Assembly: GCF_007992835.1 (NCBI RefSeq) | Contig: NZ_BKBA01000009.1 | Location: forward strand, 372,001-436,000 | DNA: 64,000 nt | From: Knoellia locipacati | Lineage (GTDB): Bacteria; Actinomycetota; Actinomycetes; Actinomycetales; Dermatophilaceae | Reading direction: 5' to 3' | Shown: positions 17,932 through 26,238 of the stretch, piece by piece | Position numbering within the stretch: position 1 is the first letter of the stretch | Layout of the letters: the number at the start of each line of letters is the position of its first letter | Notes under the pieces: model-generated | What the model saw: only the letters and a program-made list of their open reading frames with translations | Databases searched by the model: none | Told to the model about the DNA's origin: nothing | Made by a program: the position numbers and the translations under genes

Positions 17932-19229
17932 CGCTCCTGACCGTATGTCTTCCTCAAAAGGGACAGCTGCGCTCGACGTGGTGTCCTGGCGACCTTGGCG
18001 AGGTTCAGCGGCGGGTCCAGCTGGGTGAGTACTTCGGCTTCCAACTGCTCCAGCGTGGTGACGTCGGGGACTGGCACTGTGTTCACGCGGAGGTGCGCAT
18101 GCATCCATTGAGTCAGCGCTTCCTCGTCGATGGTGTGCCGCCCATGGGCCTTCGCGAGTACCGATCCCAAACTACGTCGAAGAGTCGAGAACTCATGCTT
18201 CTTCCCCAAGTGCATCGTCGCGATGCGCCCCCAAAGCGTGTTCGAGGATGGCTTGCCACCACTTCGTGTTGCGCCAGCGAGGCCGGCATAGATCAGACCC
18301 GGCTCGATGTCATGCTCCAATCCCCGACTGAGGTCTGCGGCACCCGGCTCGTCGACCCACCAGCTGTACATGCCAGGCACACGGAGCGCCGATCCACCGC
18401 TTGCCACGATGTCCTGTAGCGGTCGGGCCAACTTCTCGTCCACGAGCTGAGCGAGGACGTCGGACGTCCTTGACGAGTGCTGGGACTCACGCTGGAGATA
18501 CCAGGCCAAACGTCTGCCGAAGGACAGCCCCGCAAGCGGCTCGCGAACGTGAGCCCCACGAGGAACGACGGCCCCACGTACGGCCTCGACGTAGGCCGCC
18601 CCCGCATGAACGTCAAACACGACGTCAGCGAGTGATCCCGCCGCCTCCTCCAACTGTTGGGCCACCCTTTCTCCCCACATCGCCCTCTCTGCCCGCGAGA
18701 AGTCGGGCAGGTAGCGCTCGTAGGGCTCGACCCACTGGTCGGGCCTGACGAGCCCGTGCTCCGCCGAGAGAATGAACCACGGTCGGCCGGCGCCCTCGGC
18801 GTACTTCCGCATCTTCAGGAAGTAGTCCGAGGTGTAGAGGTCCTTGGCAGGTGCCCCGTGACCGAGCTTGGACTTCACGCACCCCACAAGCACGCTGTCA
18901 GCGACCCGACCAGCCCGGTCCGTGACGTCGTTCGAGGGGGTTTCCGCCTTGACCGGGCGAGGCACTCTGACCAAGGCTCCGGCGTTCCCCTCGCTGTTGA
19001 TCACGAAGCCGAGGTTCTGCAACCACCGTCGAGCTGACTGGGACTGGAACCGCTGGCGATCGGAAACCCCCGTCGCGAGCGAGATCACCTGCTTGACGGG
19101 CCAACGTCGACCGTCGATCTCGACCCAGTACTCACGGACGACTTCTGGAACCTGGCCCGTGAGCCGCGCCCGGACAACGTCAGCACTCAACTCGAATGAC
19201 TCGCCGTCCATTGTGAAACGCATGCCCAT
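17928..19229 (-). CDS. ScoMcrA-head / DUF6884 / GIY-YIG nuclease-like protein
   Basis: 433 residues, three recognisable parts. Residues 1-77 (FTMDGESFELSADVVRARL, PVKQVISLATG, ARRWLQNLGFVI) resemble the N-terminal head domain of ScoMcrA-type restriction proteins. Residues about 111-245 (LVGCVKSKLGHGAPAKDLYTS, ILSAEHGLV) resemble DUF6884. Residues about 286-415 form a GIY-YIG-like nuclease: MYSWWVD, LIYAGLAG, LWGRI with R335, and ELEAEV-like acidic residues E397/E399 before PPLN. Base composition looks lower in GC than the neighbours. It overlaps the Ada-like gene by four bases. A modification-dependent defence nuclease is a reasonable inference. Family names are from memory and need a profile search. 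Confidence 0.75.
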   Translation of the reverse strand: MGMRFTMDGESFELSADVVRARLTGQVPEVVREYWVEIDGRRWPVKQVISLATGVSDRQRFQSQSARRWLQNLGFVINSEGNAGALVRVPRPVKAETPSNDVTDRAGRVADSVLVGCVKSKLGHGAPAKDLYTSDYFLKMRKYAEGAGRPWFILSAEHGLVRPDQWVEPYERYLPDFSRAERAMWGERVAQQLEEAAGSLADVVFDVHAGAAYVEAVRGAVVPRGAHVREPLAGLSFGRRLAWYLQRESQHSSRTSDVLAQLVDEKLARPLQDIVASGGSALRVPGMYSWWVDEPGAADLSRGLEHDIEPGLIYAGLAGATRSGGKPSSNTLWGRIATMHLGKKHEFSTLRRSLGSVLAKAHGRHTIDEEALTQWMHAHLRVNTVPVPDVTTLEQLEAEVLTQLDPPLNLAKVARTPRRAQLSLLRKTYGQER

Positions 19230-19320
19230 TGATATCGCGGTTGCTGGTTCACGTGAAGGGCACCGACCGCACTGACGAGAAGGACCTGCTGGGGCCGGTG
19301 CGCCTGCAGGTCCTGCGACG

Positions 19321-19415
19321 GGTGGAGGTGAAGGCGGGCCTCAACATGGGCGCCCTAGCTTGTGAGGGTGGACGTGAAGGCGGGCCTCAACACGGGCGCC
19401 CGAGCTTGTGAGGGT
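19321..19415. repeat. 46-bp tandem repeat carrying copies of the tRNA-Val 3' end
   Basis: Units start at 19321, 19367 and 19413, exactly 46 bases apart. Each opens with GGTGGACGTGAAGG (first copy GGTGGAGGTGAAGG), which is the 3' end of the tRNA-Val gene; the third unit runs into the tRNA itself. A shorter match, ACGTGAAGGG, lies at 19251-19260. This looks like remnants of integration or slippage at the tRNA end, next to the nuclease cassette. Confidence 0.7.
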
Positions 19416-19488
19416 GGACGTGAAGGGACTCGAACCCCTGACCTCTCGCGTGTGAGGCGAGCGCTCTAACCAGCTGAGCTACACGTCC
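19415..19488 (-). tRNA. tRNA-Val (CAC)
   Basis: A cloverleaf folds on the minus strand. Acceptor GGACGTG pairs with CACGTCC, the T arm is GGTTCGAGTC-like, and the anticodon loop CTCACAC gives anticodon CAC. The discriminator is A and CCA is not encoded. Its 3' end faces the nuclease cassette. Confidence 0.95.
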
Positions 19489-19561
19489 GGCGCCCACCGC
19501 GAGGCGGGCTGGATGAGGATACCCGGCGCCTCTCCCCTCGACGAAATCGGGGCCGCCACGT

Positions 19562-19595
19562 CACGACTGATTGCCCCAACGGGCCATCAGTCGTG
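19562..19595. terminator. 34-base near-palindrome after the TIGR02611 gene
   Basis: CACGACTGAT at the left pairs with ATCAGTCGTG at the right, with a GCCC/GGGC inner stem and one mismatch. It starts 4 bases beyond the stop of the minus-strand gene ending at 19599. It contains ACTGATTGCCCC and so belongs to the same hairpin family as 6713-6789. Confidence 0.65.
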
Positions 19596-19598
19596 CAC

Positions 19599-20129
19599 TC
19601 AGACGCGGGCGGTGGTGCGCATCCACTGCTCGAGCCCGTCGGGGAAGAACCCCGGGATCCCGGAGTAGTGGAACGTCAGCCACAGCACCGTCGCGATGAA
19701 GGCGAGGCCGACGATCCCGACCACGGCCTTGACGAAGGGGTTCTGGCGCTTGATCCACGACTCCCATGCACGCACGTGCCGCTTGACGAACTCGAGCACC
19801 CGCTGCGCCCGCTCGAATTCGGTGGCCCAGATGGCGAGCCCACCGATGACGACGAGCCAGCCGGGGCCGGGGAACGGGATGAGCAGGATGCCGAGGATCA
19901 CGACGACGAGCCCGAGGATGAACACGCCGACGCGGTAGACCTTGGCCGACGTGGGGTTGGCGCGGATCCGACGCCGCCAGGCCCAGTCGTCGTCCTCGGC
20001 GTCGAGGAAGACGTGGTGGTCTGCGTGGTCCGGGTGATCCGGGTGGTCCGGATGGTCTGGGTCTCCAAGGCGCCGCTCAGCGCCCTCGGCGGGATCCGGG
20101 AGCTCGTCGCGCAGGGGCGACCCGCTCAC
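19599..20129 (-). CDS. TIGR02611-family membrane protein
   Basis: 176 residues. Two or three hydrophobic segments (VGVFILGLVVVILGILLI and AVVGIVGLAFIATVLWLTF) surround the hallmark PFPGPGWLVVIGGLAIWATEFERAQ. Function of the family is unknown; it sits in the inner membrane. The N-terminal 45 residues are unusual: a run of His-Pro-Asp triplets (PDHPDHPDHPDHADHH) encoded by a 9-base tandem repeat, which could bind metal. GTG start overlaps the pabC stop by four bases. Confidence 0.85.
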   Translation of the reverse strand: MSGSPLRDELPDPAEGAERRLGDPDHPDHPDHPDHADHHVFLDAEDDDWAWRRRIRANPTSAKVYRVGVFILGLVVVILGILLIPFPGPGWLVVIGGLAIWATEFERAQRVLEFVKRHVRAWESWIKRQNPFVKAVVGIVGLAFIATVLWLTFHYSGIPGFFPDGLEQWMRTTARV

Positions 20130-20977
20130 GGGTCCATACCGAGGTCGGCCTCGGCGGTGCGCCAGATCTCGACCATGCGTGCCGTGACCGGGCCGGGGGC
20201 CGGTGAGAGCTCGCGGTCGTCGACGAGGTGGACGCCCTGCACGTCGCGCGAGGAGTTGCTGATGATGACCTCGTCGGCCGTCTGCAGCACGTCGAAGGGC
20301 AGCACCTCCTCGACGACCTCGAGACCGGCCTCTCGGCACCACTCGATCGCAAGCTCGCGGGTGATGCCGGCGAGGCAGCCGCTGTCGAGCGGCGGAGTGC
20401 GCAGGACACCGTCGGTGACGACGAAGACGTTGGACGCGGTGCCCTCGCAGAGCTCCCCGCGCGTGTTGGCGAGCAGCGCCTCCTCGGCACCGCGGGCGCG
20501 GGCGTGGGTGATGGCGATGACGTTCTCGGCGTACGACGTCGTCTTGAGGCCCGCCGTCGCGGCGCGCTCGTTGCGCACCCACGGCACGGTGACGACCGCC
20601 GCCGACGGCGCGTGCGGCGACGACGGCGTCGACGCGATGACGATGGTGGGCGGGGAGTCGTGCCGGTCCGAGCTCAGCGGGCCGGCGCCGCCGGTCACGG
20701 TGATCCGGACGCGACCGAAGGCAATCGGGTCACCCAGCGACAGCACCTCCTTGACACCCTCACGCACCCGCGCGTCGTCGACCTGGGGCAGCCCCAGCCC
20801 CGACAACGTGCGCCCCAGCCGACGCAGGTGCCGCGTCATCGCGAACGCCTCGCCATCGACGATCTTGCACGTCTCGAAGGCCCCGTCCCCGACCGTCACC
20901 CCGTGGTCCAGCGCTCGTATCGACGGGACGTCCGCGTCCACGACCTGACCGTCCACCCATACCCGGATATCGCTCAT
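20126..20977 (-). CDS. pabC: Aminodeoxychorismate lyase (class IV PLP aminotransferase fold)
   Basis: 283 residues. The PLP lysine appears in GLKTTSYAENVIA, the glutamate in EALLANTRGELCEGTASNVFVV, and the phosphate-binding turn in SGCLAGITREL. Class IV enzymes include branched-chain aminotransferases and D-amino acid transaminases, but the pabB neighbour 85 bases upstream makes 4-amino-4-deoxychorismate lyase the likely activity, yielding p-aminobenzoate for folate. Start at ATG 20977 (MSDIRVWVDG); upstream Met codons add a poorly conserved tail. Confidence 0.87.
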   Translation of the reverse strand: MSDIRVWVDGQVVDADVPSIRALDHGVTVGDGAFETCKIVDGEAFAMTRHLRRLGRTLSGLGLPQVDDARVREGVKEVLSLGDPIAFGRVRITVTGGAGPLSSDRHDSPPTIVIASTPSSPHAPSAAVVTVPWVRNERAATAGLKTTSYAENVIAITHARARGAEEALLANTRGELCEGTASNVFVVTDGVLRTPPLDSGCLAGITRELAIEWCREAGLEVVEEVLPFDVLQTADEVIISNSSRDVQGVHLVDDRELSPAPGPVTARMVEIWRTAEADLGMDP

Positions 20978-21061
20978 GGGTCCGAGCATTGCAGATGGGG
21001 CGTGCGCCTCCCATGAGGACATCCCGGAGCCCACCCGAGTCAGCCGCAACCGAGGCGCGAG

Positions 21062-22108
21062 TCAGCCGCGAGTCGCCGGACGGACCCGACCGCTCGCCAG
21101 CGCCATGAGCCGCTTCGCCTTGAGCTCGGTCTCGTGCAGCTCGCCCATCGCGTCCGAGCCCCACGTGATGCCGGCGCCGGTCCCGAACCGGAGCTTGCCG
21201 CCGCCACCACCCGCCGCCCCTCGCTCGACCCAGAACGTCCGGATGCCGACCGCGAGCAGCGCCTCGTCGCGGTCGGCGTCGATCCAGCCGATCGCCCCGC
21301 AGTAGGGACCGCGCGGCACCGGCTCGAGGTCCGCGATCGCCTGCAGCGCCGTGTGCTTGGGCGTGCCCGACACCGAGCCCGGCGGGAACGACGCGTCGAG
21401 CAGCTCGCGCCACGACGCACCGTCGCGCAGCTCCCCCGAGACGTCCGACACGAGGTGCACCAGCCCGGGGTGCTGCTCGACGCGGCACAGGTCGTCGACG
21501 CGGACGGTGCCGGGACGGCATACGTGCTGGAGGTCGTTGCGGACGAGGTCCACGATCATGACGTTCTCCGCGTAGTCCTTCGGCAGCATCTCCTCGACCG
21601 TCGGCGCGGTCCCCTTGATCGGGCTCGAGCGCACCGTGCGACCACGTCGCTCGAGATAGGCCTCCGGCGAGGCGCACGCGATCTCGAGCGCAGCCTCCGG
21701 GATGTCGATCGTCGCGGCATACGGCGCCGGGTTCCCCTGTGCGAGAACGCCGCCCAGCGCACGAATGCTCATCTCCGGACCGACGGAGCAGCTGAGGACG
21801 CGGCAGACGTTGACCTGGTAGACGGTGCCGCGCGCGATCCGCTCGCGGACCTCCTCGACCCCCTCGACGTATGCCGTGTCGTCCAGGCTCCCGGTCCACT
21901 CCCCCTCGACCCCGGTCCAGCCGACGGCCGGGGTGGGCGACGGGTGACGGGCGACGGAGGGCATGCGGACGGCCGTGAAGGCGCCCTCGAAGGTGATGAC
22001 GACGGCCCAGAACCCCGACGTGACGTCGTCGATGTCGGAGGTGACGGCGTCGATGCCGCTCGCCTCGATGATGCCCCCGTCCAGGGAGCTGAACCTCGCC
22101 CACGCCAC
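21062..22108 (-). CDS. pabB: Aminodeoxychorismate synthase component I
   Basis: 348 residues, shorter than TrpE-like proteins because the N-terminal domain is reduced. The chorismate-binding core shows RGTVYQVNVCRVL, SSPIKGTAPT (the conserved Lys of PabB), DLVRNDLQHVC, PGSVSGTPKHTAL and GTGAGITWGSD. It aminates chorismate using ammonia from a PabA subunit that is not in this window. The following pabC completes the p-aminobenzoate branch. Divergent from the ligase gene with only 44 bases between starts. Confidence 0.92.
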   Translation of the reverse strand: MAWARFSSLDGGIIEASGIDAVTSDIDDVTSGFWAVVITFEGAFTAVRMPSVARHPSPTPAVGWTGVEGEWTGSLDDTAYVEGVEEVRERIARGTVYQVNVCRVLSCSVGPEMSIRALGGVLAQGNPAPYAATIDIPEAALEIACASPEAYLERRGRTVRSSPIKGTAPTVEEMLPKDYAENVMIVDLVRNDLQHVCRPGTVRVDDLCRVEQHPGLVHLVSDVSGELRDGASWRELLDASFPPGSVSGTPKHTALQAIADLEPVPRGPYCGAIGWIDADRDEALLAVGIRTFWVERGAAGGGGGKLRFGTGAGITWGSDAMGELHETELKAKRLMALASGRVRPATRG

Positions 22109-22152
22109 GGCGTCGATCGTAGGGGGTGCCCCGCGTGTGAGACCGTGGCGCC

Positions 22153-23184
22153 GTGCGTGAGACGGAGGCCCGGGCGGCCCTGCGAGCGATGGGCGTGCTG
22201 CACGAGCGCGACGGGCGCTCCTGGCTCGAGCTCACGACGTCCGGCACTACCACGTCGCCGCGCACCGTCGTCCGCTCGCTCGCGTCGTGGGAGGACAGCT
22301 TCGAGCACGTGAGCCGGCTGACCGGGGTCGGCGCCGAGGACCGGGTGCTCGTGCCCGCACCGCCGACCGGGTCGATGTTCGCGTTCGCCCACGCGCACGC
22401 TGCGCATGTCGGCGCCGAGGTCGTCGCGCTCGCCCGCTGGAGCGTCGCCGCGGCCTCCGCGGCCCTCGAGACCTGCACCGCCGCGCACCTCACCCCGGCC
22501 ATGCTCGAGGCCCTGCTCGACCGCGACCTCGCAGCACTGCGCACCGTCGTCTGCGCCGGCGCCACGCTGCCCGAGTCCGTGCGGCACCTCGCCCGTGACA
22601 GGGGTCTCACGGTCGTCGACTACTACGGCGCCGCCGAGCTGAGCTTCGTCGCGATGCGCGTCGGGACGCGGCTCGAGGCGTTCCCCGAGGTCGAGCTGGA
22701 CCTGCGCGACGGCGTCGTCTGGGCGCGCAGCCCGTGGCTCGCCGACGGCTACGCGCCCGGGCAGACCGGTCCCCTGCGGCGGGACGCCGACGGCTTCGCG
22801 ACCGTCGGTGACCGCGGCGCCCACGACCCGGACCTCGGGCTCGTCGTGCTCGGTCGCGGGGACGACGTCGTGACGACCGGAGGGGTGACGGTGCTCTGCG
22901 CCGACGTCGAGAACGCTCTGCTCTCGCTCCCCGAGGTCAGGGCGGTGGCCGTCGTCGGGACCCCGCACCCCACGCTCGGCGAGGTGGTCGAGGCGGTCGT
23001 GGTCGGCACCGACGACCTCGACCTCCCTGCCATGCACGACCGGGCCTCTTCCCTCGTCGAGCGCAGCCACCTGCCCCGACGCTGGCACCAGTGGGACGCG
23101 CTCCCCCTCACCGCAGCGGGCAAGCTCGACCGCGCCGAGGTGCGCGCCCGGCTCGCCGCGCGACGACCCGAGGAGACGGCATGA
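22153..23184 (+). CDS. Short adenylate-forming (AMP-binding) ligase, MenE-like
   Basis: 343 residues, against 500 or more for typical acyl-CoA synthetases. It begins almost at the P-loop, LELTTSGTTTSPRTVV, continues through VVDYYGAAELSF and TVGDRG, and ends with the catalytic lysine in LPLTAAGKLDRAE. So the catalytic elements are present and the N-terminal subdomain is reduced, as in actinobacterial MenE. No other menaquinone gene is nearby; the coupled thiolase (ATGA overlap) instead suggests acyl-CoA formation for a degradation or exchange pathway. Substrate unknown. Confidence 0.8.
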   Translation: MRETEARAALRAMGVLHERDGRSWLELTTSGTTTSPRTVVRSLASWEDSFEHVSRLTGVGAEDRVLVPAPPTGSMFAFAHAHAAHVGAEVVALARWSVAAASAALETCTAAHLTPAMLEALLDRDLAALRTVVCAGATLPESVRHLARDRGLTVVDYYGAAELSFVAMRVGTRLEAFPEVELDLRDGVVWARSPWLADGYAPGQTGPLRRDADGFATVGDRGAHDPDLGLVVLGRGDDVVTTGGVTVLCADVENALLSLPEVRAVAVVGTPHPTLGEVVEAVVVGTDDLDLPAMHDRASSLVERSHLPRRWHQWDALPLTAAGKLDRAEVRARLAARRPEETA

Positions 23185-24320
23185 ACGACAGCACCCCCGT
23201 CATCATCGCGGCGAGGCGCACCCCGATCGGCACGGCCGGACTGGCGCTCAAGGACGTCGACACGACCGGGCTCGCCGCCCCGGTGCTCGGCAGGCTCCAC
23301 GACGACCTCGGTCACGACCACACCCCCGACCAGGTCGTCCTCGGCAACTGCGTGGGCGCGGGTGGCAACGTCGCTCGCGTCGCCTCTCTCGCGGCCGGCT
23401 TCGACGTCGGCGTCCCGGCGCTCACCGTCGACCTCCAGTGCGGCAGCGGCCTCGCCGCCATCACCACGGCGGCGGCGTTCGTCCGCTCGGGCACGGCGGA
23501 CCTCGTCCTCGCCGGTGGCGTCGAGAGTGCGAGCACGGCGCCGTGGCGCATGTGGCCACCGGCCGATGGCGCTGCGCCACAGCGCTACTCGCGTGCCCCC
23601 TTCGCCCCGGCCCACATCGGCGACCCCGAGATGGGAGCGGCTGCCGACGCCGTCGCCGCGCGCTGGGGCATATCCCGCGAACGACAGGACGCGTATGCCG
23701 TCCGCTCCCACTCGCGTGCCGCCGCGGCTCGCGCAGCCGGCCGGTTCGACGACGAGCTGGTCGCGCTCCCCCGGCTGGACCGTGACGAGCGCGTGCGGAG
23801 CACCCTCAGCGCCACCACGCTCGGGCGGCTGCCCGCCGCCTTCACCAGCGGCGGCACCGTCACCGCGGGCAACGCCTGCGGGATCAACGACGGCGCCGCA
23901 GCGGTCGCGGTCGTGAGCGAGGGACGCAGGCGGGCGGACGGCATACCGGGTCTGGCCTGTGTCGACTGGGAGACCATGGGGGTCGACCCCAACCTGCCCG
24001 GGGTCGGTCCGGTCCCGGCGATCCGGAAGCTGCTGCGGCGCAACGCCATCACCCTCGACGACGTCGGCGTCATCGAGGTGAACGAGGCCTTCGCGGCACA
24101 GGTGCTCGCGTGCTGCGACGAGCTCGCCCTCGACGAGGAGCGGGTCTGCGTCGAGGGCGGCGCGCTGGCCCTCGGGCACCCGTGGGGCGCCTCCGGTGCG
24201 GTCCTCGCCGTCCGGCTCTTCAGCCAGATGGTGCGGCACGACGGGCCCGAGCTGGGACTCGCCGCCATCGCCGTCGGCGGCGGCCAGGGCGTCGCCATGC
24301 TCGTGCGCCGCGTCGGTTGA
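23181..24320 (+). CDS. Thiolase-family protein lacking the second catalytic cysteine
   Basis: 379 residues. The acyl-accepting cysteine is C87 in LQCGSGLAAITTAA; the NEAFAAQ and GGALALGHPWGASGA motifs are intact. The C-terminal active-site segment, normally C-I-G-G-G-x-G, reads AIAVGGGQG, so Ala364 stands where the general-base cysteine belongs. The enzyme may be slow, run one direction only, or act as a non-condensing relative. It overlaps the ligase gene by four bases. A DevR-type box lies about 50 bases after the stop and belongs to the next gene. Confidence 0.88.
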   Translation: MNDSTPVIIAARRTPIGTAGLALKDVDTTGLAAPVLGRLHDDLGHDHTPDQVVLGNCVGAGGNVARVASLAAGFDVGVPALTVDLQCGSGLAAITTAAAFVRSGTADLVLAGGVESASTAPWRMWPPADGAAPQRYSRAPFAPAHIGDPEMGAAADAVAARWGISRERQDAYAVRSHSRAAAARAAGRFDDELVALPRLDRDERVRSTLSATTLGRLPAAFTSGGTVTAGNACGINDGAAAVAVVSEGRRRADGIPGLACVDWETMGVDPNLPGVGPVPAIRKLLRRNAITLDDVGVIEVNEAFAAQVLACCDELALDEERVCVEGGALALGHPWGASGAVLAVRLFSQMVRHDGPELGLAAIAVGGGQGVAMLVRRVG

Positions 24321-24372
24321 CCCGAGCCCCGAACCGCGGGACCGACCCACGACCTCCGCAGGCGCGCGGACC

Positions 24373-24389
24373 GGGACCTTGGGCCCTGT
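24373..24389 (+). promoter_or_regulatory. DevR/DosR-like box 1
   Basis: GGGACCTTGGGCCCTGT, ending 32 bases before the start of the PNPOx-like gene at 24422. It is one of eight similar sites and fits a proximal site for the DevR-like regulator encoded at 28262-28906. Confidence 0.65.
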
Positions 24390-24421
24390 GGGACGTCCGC
24401 CGCCACCAGCAGCATGGGGGC

Positions 24422-24874
24422 ATGGACACCGACGGAATCGAGGGTGCAGCAGCGGGGACCAGCGGTGGCACGCGCGCGCTGAGCACCGAGGAGTCGTGGG
24501 ACCTGCTGCGCCAGGCGGTCATCGGCCGGCTCGCCGTGGTGCACGACGGTGCGCCCGACATCTTCCCGGTGAACTACGTCGTCGACCACGGCACGATCGT
24601 CCTGCGCACCGCGCGTGGCACGAAGTACGAGTCGGCGCGCAACCAGCTCGTGGCGTTCGAGGTCGACGGCTACGACCTCGACGACGTCGAGGCGTGGAGC
24701 GTCGTTGCACGCGGCCGCGCCGTCGAGGTCAAGGACGTCGACGACTCGATCGCCGTCATGGCCCTGCCCCTGCTCCCCTGGGCCGAGGGCTCGAAGCCGC
24801 ACCTCATCCGGCTGCTGCCGGACACGGTCACCGGACGCCGCATCCACGTCGTCGGCGGGGTGCGCCGCGCGTGA
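24422..24874 (+). CDS. Pyridoxamine 5'-phosphate oxidase-like flavin/haem-binding protein
   Basis: 150 residues of the PNPOx-like split barrel. The segment SWDLLRQAVIGRLAVVHDGAPDIFPVNYVVDHGTIVLRTARGTK is typical of the small actinobacterial proteins that bind FMN, F420 or haem; many belong to the DosR regulon (Rv2004c/Rv3131-type neighbourhoods). Ligand cannot be decided. A DevR-like box lies just upstream. The CoA-hydrolase gene overlaps its stop by four bases, so the two are one unit. Confidence 0.82.
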   Translation: MDTDGIEGAAAGTSGGTRALSTEESWDLLRQAVIGRLAVVHDGAPDIFPVNYVVDHGTIVLRTARGTKYESARNQLVAFEVDGYDLDDVEAWSVVARGRAVEVKDVDDSIAVMALPLLPWAEGSKPHLIRLLPDTVTGRRIHVVGGVRRA

Positions 24875-26157
24875 TCGCCTCGACGACGACCGCCCTGTCA
24901 GCTGCACTGCGACGTGCGGCCTGGCGCCTCGACCGTCCTCTGCGCGTCGTCGCCGGCGGCAACGCCTCCGTGCCCTGGACGCTGCTGCGGGTGCTGGACG
25001 AGTCCGTGCACGAGTACGAGCTGTTCATGCTCAACGCGCCGCACGGCATACCGGCTCGTCCCGGAGTCACCTACGTCACCCCCTTCGTCGGGCCCGGCAT
25101 GCGCGGTGCGCCCGGGCTCTCCTACCTGCCGGCGCGGCTCTCACACGTGCCGGCGCTGTTCCGCTGGAGCTTCGTACCCGACGTCGTTCTCGTCACCGTG
25201 TCGCCGCCGCGCGGTGGTGGTGAGGTCTCGCTCGGCGCCGAGGTCAACCTGCTCCCTGCTGCCATCGACGTGTGCCGGGCCACCGGCGGTCTCGTCGTGG
25301 CCGAGTCGCGAGCGGACGTGCCCTACACGTTCGGCGACTCCGAGACCACGCTGGCCGACCTCGACGTCGTCGTCTCGGTCGCCGCACCACGGGCCGCGGC
25401 GCGCGTGGCGGCACCACCCGACCCCGACGTGGAGCTCATCGGTGGGCACGTCGCGTCGCGGATCTCCTGCGGCGCCACCCTGCAGCTCGGCATCGGCACC
25501 ATCCCCGACGCCGTCGTCCCGCGGCTCGCCCACCTCCACGGGCTCGGTGTGTGGAGCGAGATGGTCTCGGACGGCATCCTCGACCTCGACGACGCCGGGG
25601 CGCTGGACCCGCAGCGGCAGGTCGTGACGTCCTTCGCCGCCGGCAGCCCGCGGCTCATGGCCTGGCTGCACGAGAACCCGCGGGTGCGCATGCTGCGGAC
25701 GGAGACGGTCAACGACCCCGGGCGGATCGCCGCCAACCCGGCGATGACGAGCGTCAACACGGCGCTCTCGGTCGACCTCTTCGACCAGGCGAACGCGAGC
25801 CACATCGGCTCCAGCCTGTACTCGGGCTTCGGAGGCCAGTGCGACTTCGTCGTCGGCGCGATGAGCTCGCCGGGCGGGCAGTCGATCATGGCGCTGCGCT
25901 CGTGGCACCCGCGGGCCGCGGTGTCCTCGATCGTCGGGCTGCTCGAGGCGCCGGTGACGTCGTTCCAGCACACCGCCGTCGTCACCGAGCAGGGCATCGC
26001 CGAGATCTGCGGGTGGGACTCGCAGGCGCAGGCCCAGCACCTCATCGACGAGGCCGCGCACCCGTCGATCCGCGACGAGCTGTGGGAGGAGGCCGACGGG
26101 CTCGGCCTCGGCGGGCTCCGACGCACCGGTGCCAGGGCCTTGTCCCCACAGGCCTGA
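24871..26157 (+). CDS. Acetyl-CoA hydrolase/CoA-transferase family protein
   Basis: 428 residues from GTG 24871. Class I CoA-transferase features: SCGATLQLGIGTIPDAVV, GVWSEMVSDGILDLDD (with the candidate catalytic Glu in EMVSDG), SGFGGQCDFVVGAMSSPGGQSI and VTEQGIAEICG. Such enzymes swap CoA between acetyl-CoA and succinate or propionate, or hydrolyse it, and often serve acid excretion or reuse under oxygen limitation. It shares the DevR-type box of the preceding gene. The acceptor is not known. Confidence 0.83.
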   Translation: MIASTTTALSAALRRAAWRLDRPLRVVAGGNASVPWTLLRVLDESVHEYELFMLNAPHGIPARPGVTYVTPFVGPGMRGAPGLSYLPARLSHVPALFRWSFVPDVVLVTVSPPRGGGEVSLGAEVNLLPAAIDVCRATGGLVVAESRADVPYTFGDSETTLADLDVVVSVAAPRAAARVAAPPDPDVELIGGHVASRISCGATLQLGIGTIPDAVVPRLAHLHGLGVWSEMVSDGILDLDDAGALDPQRQVVTSFAAGSPRLMAWLHENPRVRMLRTETVNDPGRIAANPAMTSVNTALSVDLFDQANASHIGSSLYSGFGGQCDFVVGAMSSPGGQSIMALRSWHPRAAVSSIVGLLEAPVTSFQHTAVVTEQGIAEICGWDSQAQAQHLIDEAAHPSIRDELWEEADGLGLGGLRRTGARALSPQA

Positions 26158-26238
26158 GACCAGCAGGCTGGGCACACCCGCAGCGCACGCCCAACGCAGC
26201 AGGCGCCGCGAAGCACACCTCCGAAGGAAGGAACCGCG

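Noticed and set aside
17674-19488. Full prophage or integrative element at tRNA-Val
   Set aside because: No integrase, phage or transfer genes; only two genes and short broken tRNA-end repeats.
24338-24351. Second box GGGACCGACCCACG before the PNPOx gene
   Set aside because: Only the left half fits; the right half is too degenerate to call.
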